The notes: generated by a model not told the origin, from the letters alone. A stretch of 64,000 bases of DNA from JBBWZH01 sp035544115 (GCA_963714145.1 OY970235.1:3782001-3846000); one strand, 5' to 3'; shown: positions 36,301-42,422, numbered from the stretch's first letter. A program made the numbers and translations.

Positions 36301-37510
36301 GCTGCGCACCCGGTTCGGGCACCGGGACGGAACGCCCTACCAGCGCGTCGACGACACCGCGGAACTGCCGTACCGGCTGGTCGATCTGACCGGGCAGCAG
36401 CCGGCGGAGCGGGAGGCCGCGGCGCGCCGGCTGGTCCGCGAGGAGTGGGCCCGACCGTTCGAGCTGGCCGGTGGACCACTGGTGCGGCTGCAGGTGCTGC
36501 GGCTGGCCGGCGACGAGCACGTGGTGCACTTCGTCATCCACCACATCGTCACCGACGCCTGGTCGCAGGGGAACGTGATCCTGCCGGAGCTGACCGCGCT
36601 CTACCGGGCCGCGACCGCCGGCCACCCGGCCGGCCTGGCAGCGCCGCCGGCCCGGTACGCCGACCTGGTCCGCGGCCAGCGGGACTGGCTCGCCGGCCCG
36701 GCCGCCGAGCGCGACCTCGACTGGTGGCGGGCCCGGTTGGCCGGGGCGCCGGCCGCGCTCGCGCTGCCGTACGACCGGCCACCGGCGACGGCGACGCCCG
36801 CCTTCGCGCCCGGCCACCACAACGTCCGGCTCCCGGACGCGGTCGGCGCCGCGGTACCGCGGTTCGCCCGGGAGCACGGCGCGACCGTCTACATGACACT
36901 GCTGGCCGGGTTCAGCGCGATGATCGGCCGGCTGGCCGGCGCGGAGGACATCCTGCTGGTCACCCCGATCGCCGGCCGGACCCGCAGCGAGTGGGAGCGG
37001 GTGGCCGGCTTCTTCGTCAACCGGATCGCGCTGCGGGTGGACCTGGCCGGCGACCCGAGCTTCGCCGAGCTGGTCCGCCGGGTCCGGGCGGTCACCGCCG
37101 AGTCGTACGCCCACCAGCACGTCCCGTTCGACCTGCTGATCGATCGGCTGGCCGCCGCGGGCACGCTGCCCGCCCTGCGGGTGCTGTTCTCGCTGCAGAA
37201 CGCGCCGATCCGGGGTGGCGGGCTGGCCGGCGCGTCCGGCATCACGCCGATGCCGGACGACTCGGGCCGCGACTTCAACCCGATCCTGGAGTTCTACAGC
37301 CCGCTGGGGTGGCGGTTCGACCTCGGCCTGGTGCTGCGCGAGCGACCGGACGTGATCGCCGGCGGCCTGGAGTACAACGCGCTGCTGTTCGACGCCGCCA
37401 CCGCGTCCACAATGGACAGTGGCTTCGCCGCGCTGCTGGCCGCCGTGCTCGCCGACCCGGACCGTCCACTGTCGACAGTGCGGCCCGGCGGTCCGGGGGC
37501 GGCACAGTGA
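27380..37510 (+). CDS. NRPS1: C-A-T-E-C-A-T-C nonribosomal peptide synthetase
   Basis: 3376 aa; ATG behind AAGGGCGGG. Domain order: C1 (~12-445, H143-H144...D148); A1 (~465-955, YTSGSTGRPKG near 612, YGPTETTVG near 755); T1 (Ser1005 in GGDSI); epimerisation domain (~1060-1570, HHFAVDAVSW near 1187, FNYLGQLDRL near 1490) with a ~90-residue low-complexity insert; C2 of DCL type (~1623-2055, NHHLVLDAW near 1757); a ~110-residue Gly/Glu/Ala/Gln repeat linker; A2 (~2241-2803) carrying a Thr/Ala insert before its YTSGSTGRPKG; T2 (Ser2853 in GGNSL); terminal C3 (~2914-3370, HHIVTDAW near 3054). E followed by a DCL C domain means the first residue is used in D form. There is no thioesterase, so the chain passes on, perhaps to NRPS2. 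The N-terminal C1 without a preceding T suggests an acyl starter or an upstream partner. Confidence 0.93.
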   Translation: MGSSLESATLVHPASYAQRQLWFLEQLDPGQPAYHINVAVELRADATPDSVRRTLAELIDRHESLRTVFVERDGAPMQVVLPSVEVELAVTDLRGQTAAAAGPAADRCRQQAAGTPFDLAAGPLLRAHLLRHADRTELVLIVHHLVADAWSIRVLLREFGPIHDAVLHGRPSPLPELPIQYADYAAWQASRTDGPEGAAALAYWRAQLAELPTLDLPTDFPRPAAPGLRGGAAEVSLPGSVATALAELGRRHGATLFMTVLAGYAALLHRYSGQREVVVGSPVAGRDVADLEQVVGLFVNRLVLRLDLGGNPTFTELLGRVRRVCLDAYAHQQAPFERLVEELAPVRDAGRAPLFQVGFNLLPQMDDGMAAGAGDGHQFRNGTVRHDLNLDVAPDAAGLTCLLEYRDDLFRPETAARMAAALGRILTVAATGPDTRIGALPLHTAGERRELTRPAGPPAGTGCLHQTVAGLAGRIPDAPAVVGADGELCYAALHDRAIALARRLAGHGVRRGDVVGVCLEPSAALVVAMLGTLHAGAGYLPLDPAAPPARRGFQLADAGVRLVLTAADPPPLPPGVTTLPVHIGQSDVDGHPAGVADPLPVVTPGDLAYVIYTSGSTGRPKGVAVEHRQLSAYAGAITARVGFADGDVSAMLQPPTFDSSVTMLAGALTSGGCLRLVDPATARDPGAVAALFRAHPADHLKITPSHLAALRAGTDPAAVLPRRALILGGEAAPPELVLELVEHAGCAVHNHYGPTETTVGVLSGQVERGSLTSTGIAPLGRPLAGVGAYLLDRYLEPVPIGVPGEIYLGGHTVTRGYLGRPGLTAAAFRPDPFSTEPGSRMYRTGDRARRLPDGRIEYLGRVDDQVKIRGVRVEPAEVAAVLAEHPDVASAAVVARAGPGGDRLVGYVTARAGALLSADDLRAQARRLLPEQLVPAAVVVLDALPLTAHGKVDRAALPDPAPAPRPTPTAPRTPAEEALAAVWRDVLGVTGVSVDDNFFDLGGDSILSILVVARAREAGYALTVRQVFAHQTIAAAAAVAVPVGGGAGPAAGGEPGPAPLTPNQAAFLARAAAPDRFTQGLWVGLAAEVDLPTLRRALDALVTQHDALRLRVRRTAGGWQQSVAAAGEPVRLDLLDLTGIPAAERAAAAERHAIALESTVDLAGGRVLAGAVVDAGAGGRRLLLIAHHFAVDAVSWRILLADLQVAYRQLAGGRPDVALPPAGITFAGWTRLLAAEAAGPETAAEAAYWSGPTRTTARPLLAANPDPARPDPTDSDPADPDPADPDLADPDLAGVSRTGAGRAEAGQTDPSQTDTGRTAARRAEAGRAEGRQTDPGQTDTGRTADGRAEAGRAEVVWVGLDGGTSAALVETALAAYGNQVLDVLLAGLALALREAGGGPVLVELEGHGRVELRDGVDPSRTVGWFTVGYPAALDLDPAAGPGAALIAAKEQLRAVPRGGVGYGLLRHGGADPAVAARLAAQPTPDVGFNYLGQLDRLLGGLDLFGPRPPELRERSTRRHLIDVDAVLDGGRLAVGWTYDPARFDRGTIDALARRHLAEVRMLVEHASARTAPTYTPSDFPLAELDQPGLDALAGALGIAPELGAATARRATVRRATVRRAIEDVYPLSPVQQAMLFETLAAPTGGVYVQQFLYRLVGELDPAAFRRAWAAVLARHPVLRTAFVWPDRPRPLQAVLAEVELPWSVEDLRLLAPAEQLACARAHLAEVARGGLPLTRAPQLRLALWRTGEREHLFAVSNHHLVLDAWSRLATFREAMALYAAELAGRPAGLPPAPGYGDYVAFLQRLEPGDADRFWRRYLAGAGTGSALPGRTPGPVTGAPQRQQIELTAPATAALLDSARARRLTLNTLVQAAWAVAVSGGEPGTVVSGSTVSGRPAELPGVDRIVGPFVGTLPVRVRVPAGGAVLPWLAELHDELLELRRYEHVSLAQVQGWSEVPRGLPMFDSIVDVQQFYSAEALDGAGGPLSVEVLDGLERMTVPLVVAARVERGQLAVRLDHAADRLAGPAAAALAERLRAVLSRLASGLDGTVADLRAAAAIPVPSPAPAGGDDPTDLFARLDRVPPARRSAFLARLRAEMSAPAEPPGRSDHARWLRSLRWPSEPGRAGGLGLAGEPGGPGQAGGPGQAGEVGQAGEVGQAGEPGQAGQAGEPGQPAEPGRADEPGQADEPGQADEPGQAGGLGQAGEPGQAGQAGEPGGPGQAGEVGQGELARVLGWAGAPAGDIPPITITELVRRQVDRRPDAVAVRFAGTDVTYRELDERANRLAHHLSGRGAGPDQLIAVCLPRGVEMVTALLGVLAAGAGYLPLDPRHPPARIAEIVTDSGATLVLTDTATATTIGAATGTGTGTATAADTDTETAIGAATATETAIAIAIATAAAATATDTETETGLGTATATGAETGDSGRAADRAGVAGVPVLELDGPAAAAIGTEPADRPAPVATPRNLAYVLYTSGSTGRPKGVAVEHRAVVDFVEQIGAAYGIGAGTRLLALAPLTFDVSVFDLFAGLGRGATVVVAGEQERLSVEHLQRLLAAERVTVAELPPALMPLLDPDALPDLRLVSVGGEAPAGDLVERWATPRRRFVNGYGPTETTVAVTLADCVGRHTSPPPIGRPMVNHRAYVLDGQLRPVGAGVPGELCVTGPGLARGYLRRPGATADRFVPDPYSPEPGGRLYRTGDRVRWLAGGELEFLGRVDRQLKIRGFRVEPAEVEQAARALPGVEAAVVDTVDHAGTRHLVAWIAGTADPLAVRAALTGALPVYMVPGRVVRLDRLPLTPSGKLDRRALPAPDFDHSPIAAAAPARTPAESRIATEIFAPLLGLDGVGADDDFFALGGNSLQATQVTSRVRDTFGTEIDLVEFFRSPTVAHLAELIEAARGRDRADRGDLLAALAELDTGVPAPADGLLPLSFQQERVWTLHHREPDNPVLNAPLALRVTGEFDPGAFRAAFEQLVGRHESLRTRFGHRDGTPYQRVDDTAELPYRLVDLTGQQPAEREAAARRLVREEWARPFELAGGPLVRLQVLRLAGDEHVVHFVIHHIVTDAWSQGNVILPELTALYRAATAGHPAGLAAPPARYADLVRGQRDWLAGPAAERDLDWWRARLAGAPAALALPYDRPPATATPAFAPGHHNVRLPDAVGAAVPRFAREHGATVYMTLLAGFSAMIGRLAGAEDILLVTPIAGRTRSEWERVAGFFVNRIALRVDLAGDPSFAELVRRVRAVTAESYAHQHVPFDLLIDRLAAAGTLPALRVLFSLQNAPIRGGGLAGASGITPMPDDSGRDFNPILEFYSPLGWRFDLGLVLRERPDVIAGGLEYNALLFDAATASTMDSGFAALLAAVLADPDRPLSTVRPGGPGAAQ
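31188..31442 (+). repeat. Low-complexity insertion in the NRPS1 epimerisation domain
   Basis: Two repeat families in a row. First come degenerate 15-bp units reading DPADP/DLADP. Then two ~75-bp units each contain a gaccccrgccaaaccgacac core and encode AGQTDPSQTDTGRTA-like blocks. The insert splits the E domain between its HH-motif half and the NYLGQ half, at a surface position, and preserves the frame. Confidence 0.8.
33737..34066 (+). repeat. Collagen-like repeat linker between C2 and A2 of NRPS1
   Basis: Some twenty degenerate 12-18-bp units built on ggccaggcaggcgagc encode GQAGEPGQA, GEVGQA and DEPGQA steps. The linker is ~110 residues where such linkers are normally 10-20. Confidence 0.88.
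34425..34655 (+). repeat. Hexamer-type repeat insertion inside the A2 domain of NRPS1
   Basis: Degenerate accgcc/gccacc units encode Thr-Ala-Glu-Ile tracts (TATTIGAATGTGTG, then AIAIAIATAAAATA and TDTETETG). The insert falls after VLTD and before VLEL, upstream of the YTSGSTG core motif, a loop that is normally short. Confidence 0.88.
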
Positions 37511-37626
37511 GCGAAGCGGAGCGCAGCGGCGTCTGGACTGAGGCAACGCGCCGACGAAGTCGCTGCGCGGTGCCGAGGGAAGACGCCGCGTCTGGCGCGC
37601 AGCGCCGCGAACTGGAGGCACAGTGA
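37507..37626 (+). CDS. 39-aa product of the first intercistronic repeat unit
   Basis: GTG overlapping the NRPS1 stop, TGA overlapping the next GTG. Reads MSEAERSGVWTEATRRRSR and on to RRELEAQ. Basic, Arg- and Glu-rich, no family recognised. Probably a by-product that hands ribosomes on through the repeat; a functional small protein is less likely. Confidence 0.3.
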   Translation: MSEAERSGVWTEATRRRSRCAVPREDAASGAQRRELEAQ

Positions 37627-37852
37627 GCGAAGCGGAGCGCAGCGGCGTCTGGACTGAGGCAACGCGCCGACGAAGTCGCCGCGCGGTGCCGAGGGAAGAC
37701 GCCGCGTCTGGCGCGCAGCGAAGCGAACCGGAGACACAGCGCGGAGCGGAGCGCAGCGGCGTCTGGACTGAGGCAACGCGCCGACGAAGTCGCTGCGCGG
37801 TGCCGAGGGAAGACGCCGCGTCTGGCGCGCAGCGCCGCGAACTGGAGGCACA
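37507..37852 (+). repeat. Three copies of a ~116-bp intercistronic repeat
   Basis: Units at 37507-37622, 37623-37738 and 37739-37852 are almost identical (agcggagcgcagcggcgtct, then ctggactgaggcaacgcgcc, ending gaactggaggcaca). Each junction repeats the GCACAGTGA stop/start overlap except between units 2 and 3, where it became ACACAGCGC. The array sits exactly in the stop/start overlap between NRPS1 and the acyl-CoA dehydrogenase gene. Confidence 0.93.
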
Positions 37853-37856
37853 GTGA
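37623..37856 (+). CDS. 77-aa product of the second and third repeat units
   Basis: GTG at 37623 overlaps the stop of the 39-aa frame; the product is two copies of the same peptide joined because the internal stop/start junction was lost. Its TGA (37854-37856) overlaps the GTG of the acyl-CoA dehydrogenase. Together with the 39-aa frame it gives an unbroken chain of 4-base overlaps from NRPS1 to the dehydrogenase. Confidence 0.3.
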   Translation: MSEAERSGVWTEATRRRSRRAVPREDAASGAQRSEPETQRGAERSGVWTEATRRRSRCAVPREDAASGAQRRELEAQ

Positions 37857-39121
37857 CCACGCCGGCGGCCGAGGCGGCGCGGTCGCGGCTGCGCGCCGAA
37901 CTGGACGAGGTGCTCGGCGCGGCGCCGCCGGTGCGGGCCGGCGGCGACCCGCGGCCGGTGTACCGACTGCTCGGCGAGCGGAGCCTGCTGGCGCCGCACT
38001 GGCCGGTCGGCTACGGCGGCCGGGGTGGCGGCCCGCGGGATGCCGCGCTGGTGGTCGACGCGCTGGTGCGGGCCGGCGTACCGGACACGCTGTTCATGCT
38101 GTCGGTGCAGATCGTCGGGACGTTCCTGCTGACCGCCGGTAGCGACGAGCAGCGCCGCCGGCTGCTGCCGGAGCTGGCGTCCGGGCGGCGGCTGGCGACC
38201 GTGCTCTACTCCGAGCCGGACGCCGGCTCGGACCTCGCGGCGCTGCGCACCGCGGCGGTGCCGCGGCCCGGCGGCGGCTGGTCGCTGACCGGCCGGAAGG
38301 TCTACAGCATCGGCGCGTCCGTCGCGGACGAGGCGCTGGTGCTGGCCCGCACCTCGGTCGAGGCGGCCAAGTACCAGGGGCTGACGCTGTTCCTGGTGCC
38401 GCTGGCCGCACCGGGCGTCGAGATCGGCGCCTTTCCCGCGCTGACCGACGAGCCGCTCTCGGACGTCCTGCTGGACCGGGTGCCGGTCGGCCCCGGCGCG
38501 GTCGTCGGCCCGGTGGGCGGGGCGTGGCCGCTGGTCACCGACGCGCTCGCGGTCGAGCGGACCGGGGTGGAGTACGTGGCCCGGGCCGCGCACTGGCTGG
38601 ACACGGCCGTGCTCGACCTGCCGGCCGACCCGGACGACGCCCTGGCCGAGGCGGTCGGTCGGCTCGGCGGTGCCGTGATGGCCAGCTGGCTGCTGTCCGA
38701 GGCGGTCCTGGACGGGCTCGCCGACGGCCGGCCGGACCCGGTGCTCGCCGCCGGGGCCAAGTGGTACGCGAGCGAGGCGGCCGGGCGGGTCGCCCGGTGG
38801 GCCGCCGAGCACGCCGGCCTGGCCAGCTGCCTTGGCGCCGGCGATCCCGGTGCCGTGCGGGGCGGGCTGTGGCAGGCCGCGTACCGCGAGGCGCCCGGGC
38901 TGACCATCTCCGCGGGCACCTCGGAGATGCTGCTGCAGACGGTGGGCGCGGCACTGCTGTCCGGCGACACCGCCGACCCGGACGGCCCGGCCGACTCGGC
39001 CGGTGCGGCCAACTCAGCCGACCCGGGCAGCTCGGCCGGCCCAGGCAGCTCAGCCGGCCCGGGCAGCTCGGCTGGCGTGGCCGGATCTGGTGGGCCGAGT
39101 GGACCGGGTGGGGAGGGCTGA
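37853..39121 (+). CDS. Acyl-CoA dehydrogenase family protein 1
   Basis: 422 aa from GTG in a GTGA overlap. ACAD features: YSEPDAGSDLAALRT near residue 118 (FAD/substrate loop), GGWSLTGRKVYSIGASVADE near 140, and the C-terminal ISAGTSEMLLQTVG near 350. In many ACADs the segment is YEGTSE with a catalytic Glu; here it is SAGTSE, so the base must come from elsewhere or from the partner. The last ~55 residues are an Ala/Gly/Ser/Pro repeat (ADPGSSAGPGSSAGPGSSAG). Coupled to a second ACAD gene, so a heteromeric flavoenzyme is likely. In NRPS clusters such pairs desaturate a carrier- or CoA-bound acyl group. Confidence 0.88.
   Translation: MTTPAAEAARSRLRAELDEVLGAAPPVRAGGDPRPVYRLLGERSLLAPHWPVGYGGRGGGPRDAALVVDALVRAGVPDTLFMLSVQIVGTFLLTAGSDEQRRRLLPELASGRRLATVLYSEPDAGSDLAALRTAAVPRPGGGWSLTGRKVYSIGASVADEALVLARTSVEAAKYQGLTLFLVPLAAPGVEIGAFPALTDEPLSDVLLDRVPVGPGAVVGPVGGAWPLVTDALAVERTGVEYVARAAHWLDTAVLDLPADPDDALAEAVGRLGGAVMASWLLSEAVLDGLADGRPDPVLAAGAKWYASEAAGRVARWAAEHAGLASCLGAGDPGAVRGGLWQAAYREAPGLTISAGTSEMLLQTVGAALLSGDTADPDGPADSAGAANSADPGSSAGPGSSAGPGSSAGVAGSGGPSGPGGEG
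39018..39078 (+). repeat. 18-bp tandem repeat in the 3' end of ACAD 1
   Basis: Three copies of a ggcccgggcagctcggcc-like unit encoding GPGSSA steps, adding a disordered C-terminal tail after the conserved ACAD helix bundle. Confidence 0.75.
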
Positions 39122-39122
39122 G

Positions 39123-40445
39123 GTGGCGAGCCGTTCGGAGTTGCTCGACCGGGAACTCCGCCGCGCGGTGCGGCAGGTCGCGCGGCGTGGCCGTTCCGAC
39201 GGTGACCGCTGCTGGCGCGAGCTGGCCGGCCTCGGGGCGCTCGCGGCCGGCGTGCCGGTGGACGCCGGTGGGCTGGATCTGGGGCTGGCCGCGGCCGGCG
39301 GGTACTGCGAGGCGCTGGGCCGGGAACTGGCCGCGCCGCTGCTGCTGGACACGATGACCGCCGCCGACCTGCTGGCGGGCGCGGCGGCCCGGCACCGCCC
39401 GCTGCTGGACCGGGTCATCGCCGGCGAGCGGAAGATCGCGCTGGCCCTGGATGCCCAGCTGGCGGCGGCCGAACCCGACGGCGAGGGCTGGCTGGTGGAC
39501 GGCGAGGCCCCGTTCGTGACCGGCGCGGACCGCGCCGACCTGTTCCTGCTGGCCGCCGCCGGGGAACTGTGGCTGGTGCCGGCGGACCGGCCGGGCTGCG
39601 CGGTCCGGCCGCACGTCGCGGCGCCCACCGCCGGCCTGCACGCGCTGCGGCTGAGCCGGCTGCGGCTGGCCCCGGCGGACGCCCTCGGCCACGCCGACCC
39701 CGGCCCACCGACCGGACCGGCCGACGGATCGGCCCGGGAACCAGGCAGCCGACCAGCCGCCGGATCGGCCGGGGAACCAGGCAGCGGACCAGCCGCCGGA
39801 TCGGCCCGGGAACCAGGCAGCGGACCAGCCGACGGGTCGGCCGGGGAACCAGGCAGCGGACCAGCCGCCGGATCGGCCCGGGAACCAGGCAGCGGACCAG
39901 CCGACGGGTCGGCCGGGGAACCAGGCAGCGGACCGGCCGCCGGCCGGGCTCCGGAACCGGGCGGCGAACCGGGAGCCGGGCAGCCGGCGCCGCTGCCGGA
40001 CCGGGTGCGGGCCCGGGCGCGCGCCCGGCGGGCCGGCTACCTGGTCGGGCTGGCCGCCGGCGGGCACGACCGGACCGTCCAGCACGTCCGCGGCCGGCGG
40101 CAGTTCGACCGGCCGCTCGGGGACAACCAGTCGGTCGCGTTCGGGCTGGCCGAGCTGGCCGTCCGGGTGGAGGCGACCCGGCGGATGGTGCGGCACGCCG
40201 GCTGGCTGGACGACGCCGGCCGGCCGGCGCTGCTGGCGGCCACCGAGGCGGCCGCGGCCGCGGCCGAACTCGCGCTCGACACCACCCGGGCCGGCGTCCA
40301 CCTGCACGGCGCGTTCGGGACCACCGACGCCGCCTCGATCGCCGGCTACTACCGGCACGCCGCGGTGGAGGCGCTGCGCGACGGCGGCCCGACGCGACTC
40401 TGGCGGGAGGCCGGCCGGCTCCGCCTCGCCGCGGCCGCCCGCTGA
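39123..40445 (+). CDS. Acyl-CoA dehydrogenase family protein 2
   Basis: 440 aa from GTG at 39123 behind GGGGAGGG. A shorter, divergent ACAD: N-terminal helices (~1-100), the beta domain (~110-190), then an ~80-residue repeat insert, then the C-terminal helix bundle with GRRQFDRPLGDNQSVAFGLA near 325 and HLHGAFGTTDAASIAGYYRH near 390. The RxQFxxPL motif binds the FAD of the neighbouring subunit in this family. Gene order and divergence resemble the heteromeric FadE pairs of actinobacteria. With ACAD 1 it probably introduces a double bond into a precursor of the peptide/polyketide; substrate unknown. Confidence 0.83.
   Translation: MASRSELLDRELRRAVRQVARRGRSDGDRCWRELAGLGALAAGVPVDAGGLDLGLAAAGGYCEALGRELAAPLLLDTMTAADLLAGAAARHRPLLDRVIAGERKIALALDAQLAAAEPDGEGWLVDGEAPFVTGADRADLFLLAAAGELWLVPADRPGCAVRPHVAAPTAGLHALRLSRLRLAPADALGHADPGPPTGPADGSAREPGSRPAAGSAGEPGSGPAAGSAREPGSGPADGSAGEPGSGPAAGSAREPGSGPADGSAGEPGSGPAAGRAPEPGGEPGAGQPAPLPDRVRARARARRAGYLVGLAAGGHDRTVQHVRGRRQFDRPLGDNQSVAFGLAELAVRVEATRRMVRHAGWLDDAGRPALLAATEAAAAAAELALDTTRAGVHLHGAFGTTDAASIAGYYRHAAVEALRDGGPTRLWREAGRLRLAAAAR
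39718..39965 (+). repeat. 36-bp tandem repeat inside ACAD 2
   Basis: About six copies, alternating two closely related versions of ggatcggcccgggaaccagg plus gcagcggaccagccgcc. It encodes GSAREPGSGPAA and GSAGEPGSGPAD steps. The array sits at the junction between the beta domain and the C-terminal helix bundle. Confidence 0.92.
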
Positions 40446-40491
40446 GCCGCAATTGCCCGCTGAGCCGCGGTTGCCCGCTGAGCCGCGGTTG
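40438..40491. repeat. Three 18-bp repeats between convergent stops
   Basis: cccgctgagccgcaattg once, then cccgctgagccgcggttg twice, ending exactly at the permease stop (TCA at 40492). The ACAD 2 stop codon (40443-40445) is part of the first unit. The 46 bases between the two genes are thus wholly repeat. Confidence 0.85.
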
Positions 40492-41313
40492 TCAGTCCTG
40501 GGCGCGGCGGGCGAAGCCGCGCAGGCCGGTCCAGCTGAGCACGCCGACCGCGGCGGCCAGCGCCAGCAGGCTGAGCCACGGGTACATGTGCGGCACCCCG
40601 GGCACCAGCGCCGCACGCATCGTCTCGCTGTAGTACGTGAGCGGGTTCGCCGCGGTGAGCACCTGGAACCAGCGCAGCCGGTCCAGCGACGGCCACGGGT
40701 ACTGGGTGCAACCGGTGAACAGCAGTGGCGTCAGGATCAACGCGAACATGGTGCTGATCTTGGCCGGCGAGATCGCGGTGCCGAGCGTCATCCCGAGCGC
40801 GGCGCCGAACAGGGCGCCGAGCACCGAGCCGGCCAGCAGCAGCGGGAGCCCGGCCACCCGCCAGGGAATGCCACCGAGCACCAGCGCGCCGATCGGGAAC
40901 ATCAGCACGCCGGCGAACAGCGCCCGCAGCGCGGCGAAGACGATCTTCTCGATGGCGACCAGAGCGGTCGGTATCGGCGCCAGCAGCCGGTCCTCGATCT
41001 CCCGGCTGAACGAGAAGTCGAGCACCAGCGGCAGCGCGCTGCTCTGCAGCGCGGTCAGCACCACGGTGAGCGCCACGATGCCGGGGAACAGCACGTGCGC
41101 GTACCCGGCCTGGGCGTACCCGAGCGAGGTCAGCACCCGGCCGAAGACGAACAGCAGGAAGAACGGCTGCATGATGCCCTGCGCGAGGATCGTGGTGAGC
41201 TCGTGCCGGGCCACCACGACGTCCCGCCACAGCAGCGCCAGGAAGACGCCGGTGGACCGGGCCGGCGGCCGGGCCGCCAGCACCCGTCCCGCCGCGGTCG
41301 CGGTGCCGGTCAT
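40492..41313 (-). CDS. ABC-2 type transporter permease (DrrB-like)
   Basis: 273 aa with six hydrophobic segments. The ABC-2 motif region reads FSFSREIEDRLLAPIPTALV near residue 95. The ATG overlaps the ATPase stop by 4 bases, so the two are made together. Family members pair with DrrA-type ATPases to export antibiotics or lipids. Within the cluster this is the best candidate for exporter and self-resistance. It is transcribed against the flanking biosynthetic genes. Confidence 0.88.
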   Translation of the reverse strand: MTGTATAAGRVLAARPPARSTGVFLALLWRDVVVARHELTTILAQGIMQPFFLLFVFGRVLTSLGYAQAGYAHVLFPGIVALTVVLTALQSSALPLVLDFSFSREIEDRLLAPIPTALVAIEKIVFAALRALFAGVLMFPIGALVLGGIPWRVAGLPLLLAGSVLGALFGAALGMTLGTAISPAKISTMFALILTPLLFTGCTQYPWPSLDRLRWFQVLTAANPLTYYSETMRAALVPGVPHMYPWLSLLALAAAVGVLSWTGLRGFARRAQD

Positions 41314-42422
41314 CGCAGCCCCCGTCCGGTCAGGTGGATGAACACGTCCTCCAGGCTCGGCCGGCCGAACGTGACGTCGTGCAGCTTCCCGCCGTGTGCC
41401 GCGACCGCGGTCGCCACCGGGGCCAACAGCAGGCTGGCGTCGACCGCGAGGTAGAGCTTGACCCGCACCTGCCGCTCCGCCGCACCGCCCGGCTCCCCCG
41501 GCTCGGATGGCGCGGCCGGCCCGGCCGGCGCCGGCCCGGCCGGGGCGGTGGTGACCCGCTCGACGTGGTCCAGCCGGCCGAGGACGGCGAGCAGGCCGTC
41601 CGCGGCGGCCGGATCGGGTCCGTCCGGCGGCAGGCCGACGTCCAGCTCGAGCGTTGAACTGCCGGGCAGCGTGCGGGTGAGCGCGGCGGGGGTGTCCAGG
41701 GCCAGCAGCCGGCCGTGGTCGACGATGCCGACCCGGTCGGCCAGCGCCGCGGCCTCGTCCATGTCGTGGGTGGTGATGAGCACCGTGACACCGCTGTCGC
41801 GCAGTTCGCGGACCCGGTCCCAGACGAACAGCCGGGCCTGCGGGTCGAGCCCGGTGCTGGGCTCGTCCAGGAACAGCACGTCCGGGTCGTGCATCAGGGC
41901 CCGGGCGATCATCACCCGCTGGGCCTGGCCGCCGGACAGCCGGTCGATCGTCTCGCCGGACCGGTCGGCGAGGCCGAACTGGGCCAGCAGCAGGTCGGCG
42001 CGGCGACCGCGCTCGGCGGCCGGCACCCGGTGGTACGCGGCGTGGAAGACGAGGTTCTGCCGGACGGTCAGGGACCGGTCGAGGTTGTTGCGCTGGGACA
42101 CGACCGCGAAGCGGGCCCGGGCGCTGACCGGGTCGGCGACCACGTCGATGCCGGCCACGACGGCCGTGCCGGCGGTGGCGGCGACCCGGGTGGTGAGCAC
42201 GCCGATCGTGGTGGTCTTGCCGGCCCCGTTCGGCCCGAGCAGGCCGAACACCTCACCTGCCGGGACCGTGAACGAGATGCCGTCCACCGCGTTGGCCGGC
42301 CGCTTCGGGTAGCGCTTGATCAGGTCGCGGACCTCGATCGCGATCGCCGGCGGCGCGGCCGGGCCGGTGCCGCCCTGGCCGGGCCGGCCGGACCGGGCGG
42401 ACGGCGGTGCGGTCGCGGTCAT
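41310..42422 (-). CDS. ABC transporter ATP-binding protein (DrrA-like)
   Basis: 370 aa; ATG at 42422 behind GAGGGGAG, preferred over the upstream frame extension. Walker A GPNGAGKTTT near residue 63, Q-loop VSQRNNLDRSLTV, signature LSGGQAQR near 155, Walker B VLFLDEPSTGLDP near 178, and the switch His in TTHDMDEAAALAD. The C-terminal extension with the VTFGRPSLEDVFIHLTGR motif is the mark of DrrA drug exporters. A Pro/Gly/Ala-rich insert lies near residue 300. Forms the exporter with the permease encoded next. Confidence 0.92.
   Translation of the reverse strand: MTATAPPSARSGRPGQGGTGPAAPPAIAIEVRDLIKRYPKRPANAVDGISFTVPAGEVFGLLGPNGAGKTTTIGVLTTRVAATAGTAVVAGIDVVADPVSARARFAVVSQRNNLDRSLTVRQNLVFHAAYHRVPAAERGRRADLLLAQFGLADRSGETIDRLSGGQAQRVMIARALMHDPDVLFLDEPSTGLDPQARLFVWDRVRELRDSGVTVLITTHDMDEAAALADRVGIVDHGRLLALDTPAALTRTLPGSSTLELDVGLPPDGPDPAAADGLLAVLGRLDHVERVTTAPAGPAPAGPAAPSEPGEPGGAAERQVRVKLYLAVDASLLLAPVATAVAAHGGKLHDVTFGRPSLEDVFIHLTGRGLR

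Noticed and set aside
36100..37510. Terminal domain of NRPS1 as a thioesterase or a terminal condensation-like cyclase
   Set aside because: It has HHIVTDAW and normal condensation-domain motifs and no GxSxG hydrolase motif. A cyclising role cannot be excluded but is not supported by sequence alone.
37507..37852. CRISPR array
   Set aside because: Units are ~116 bp, directly adjacent, and without unique spacers; no cas genes are present.
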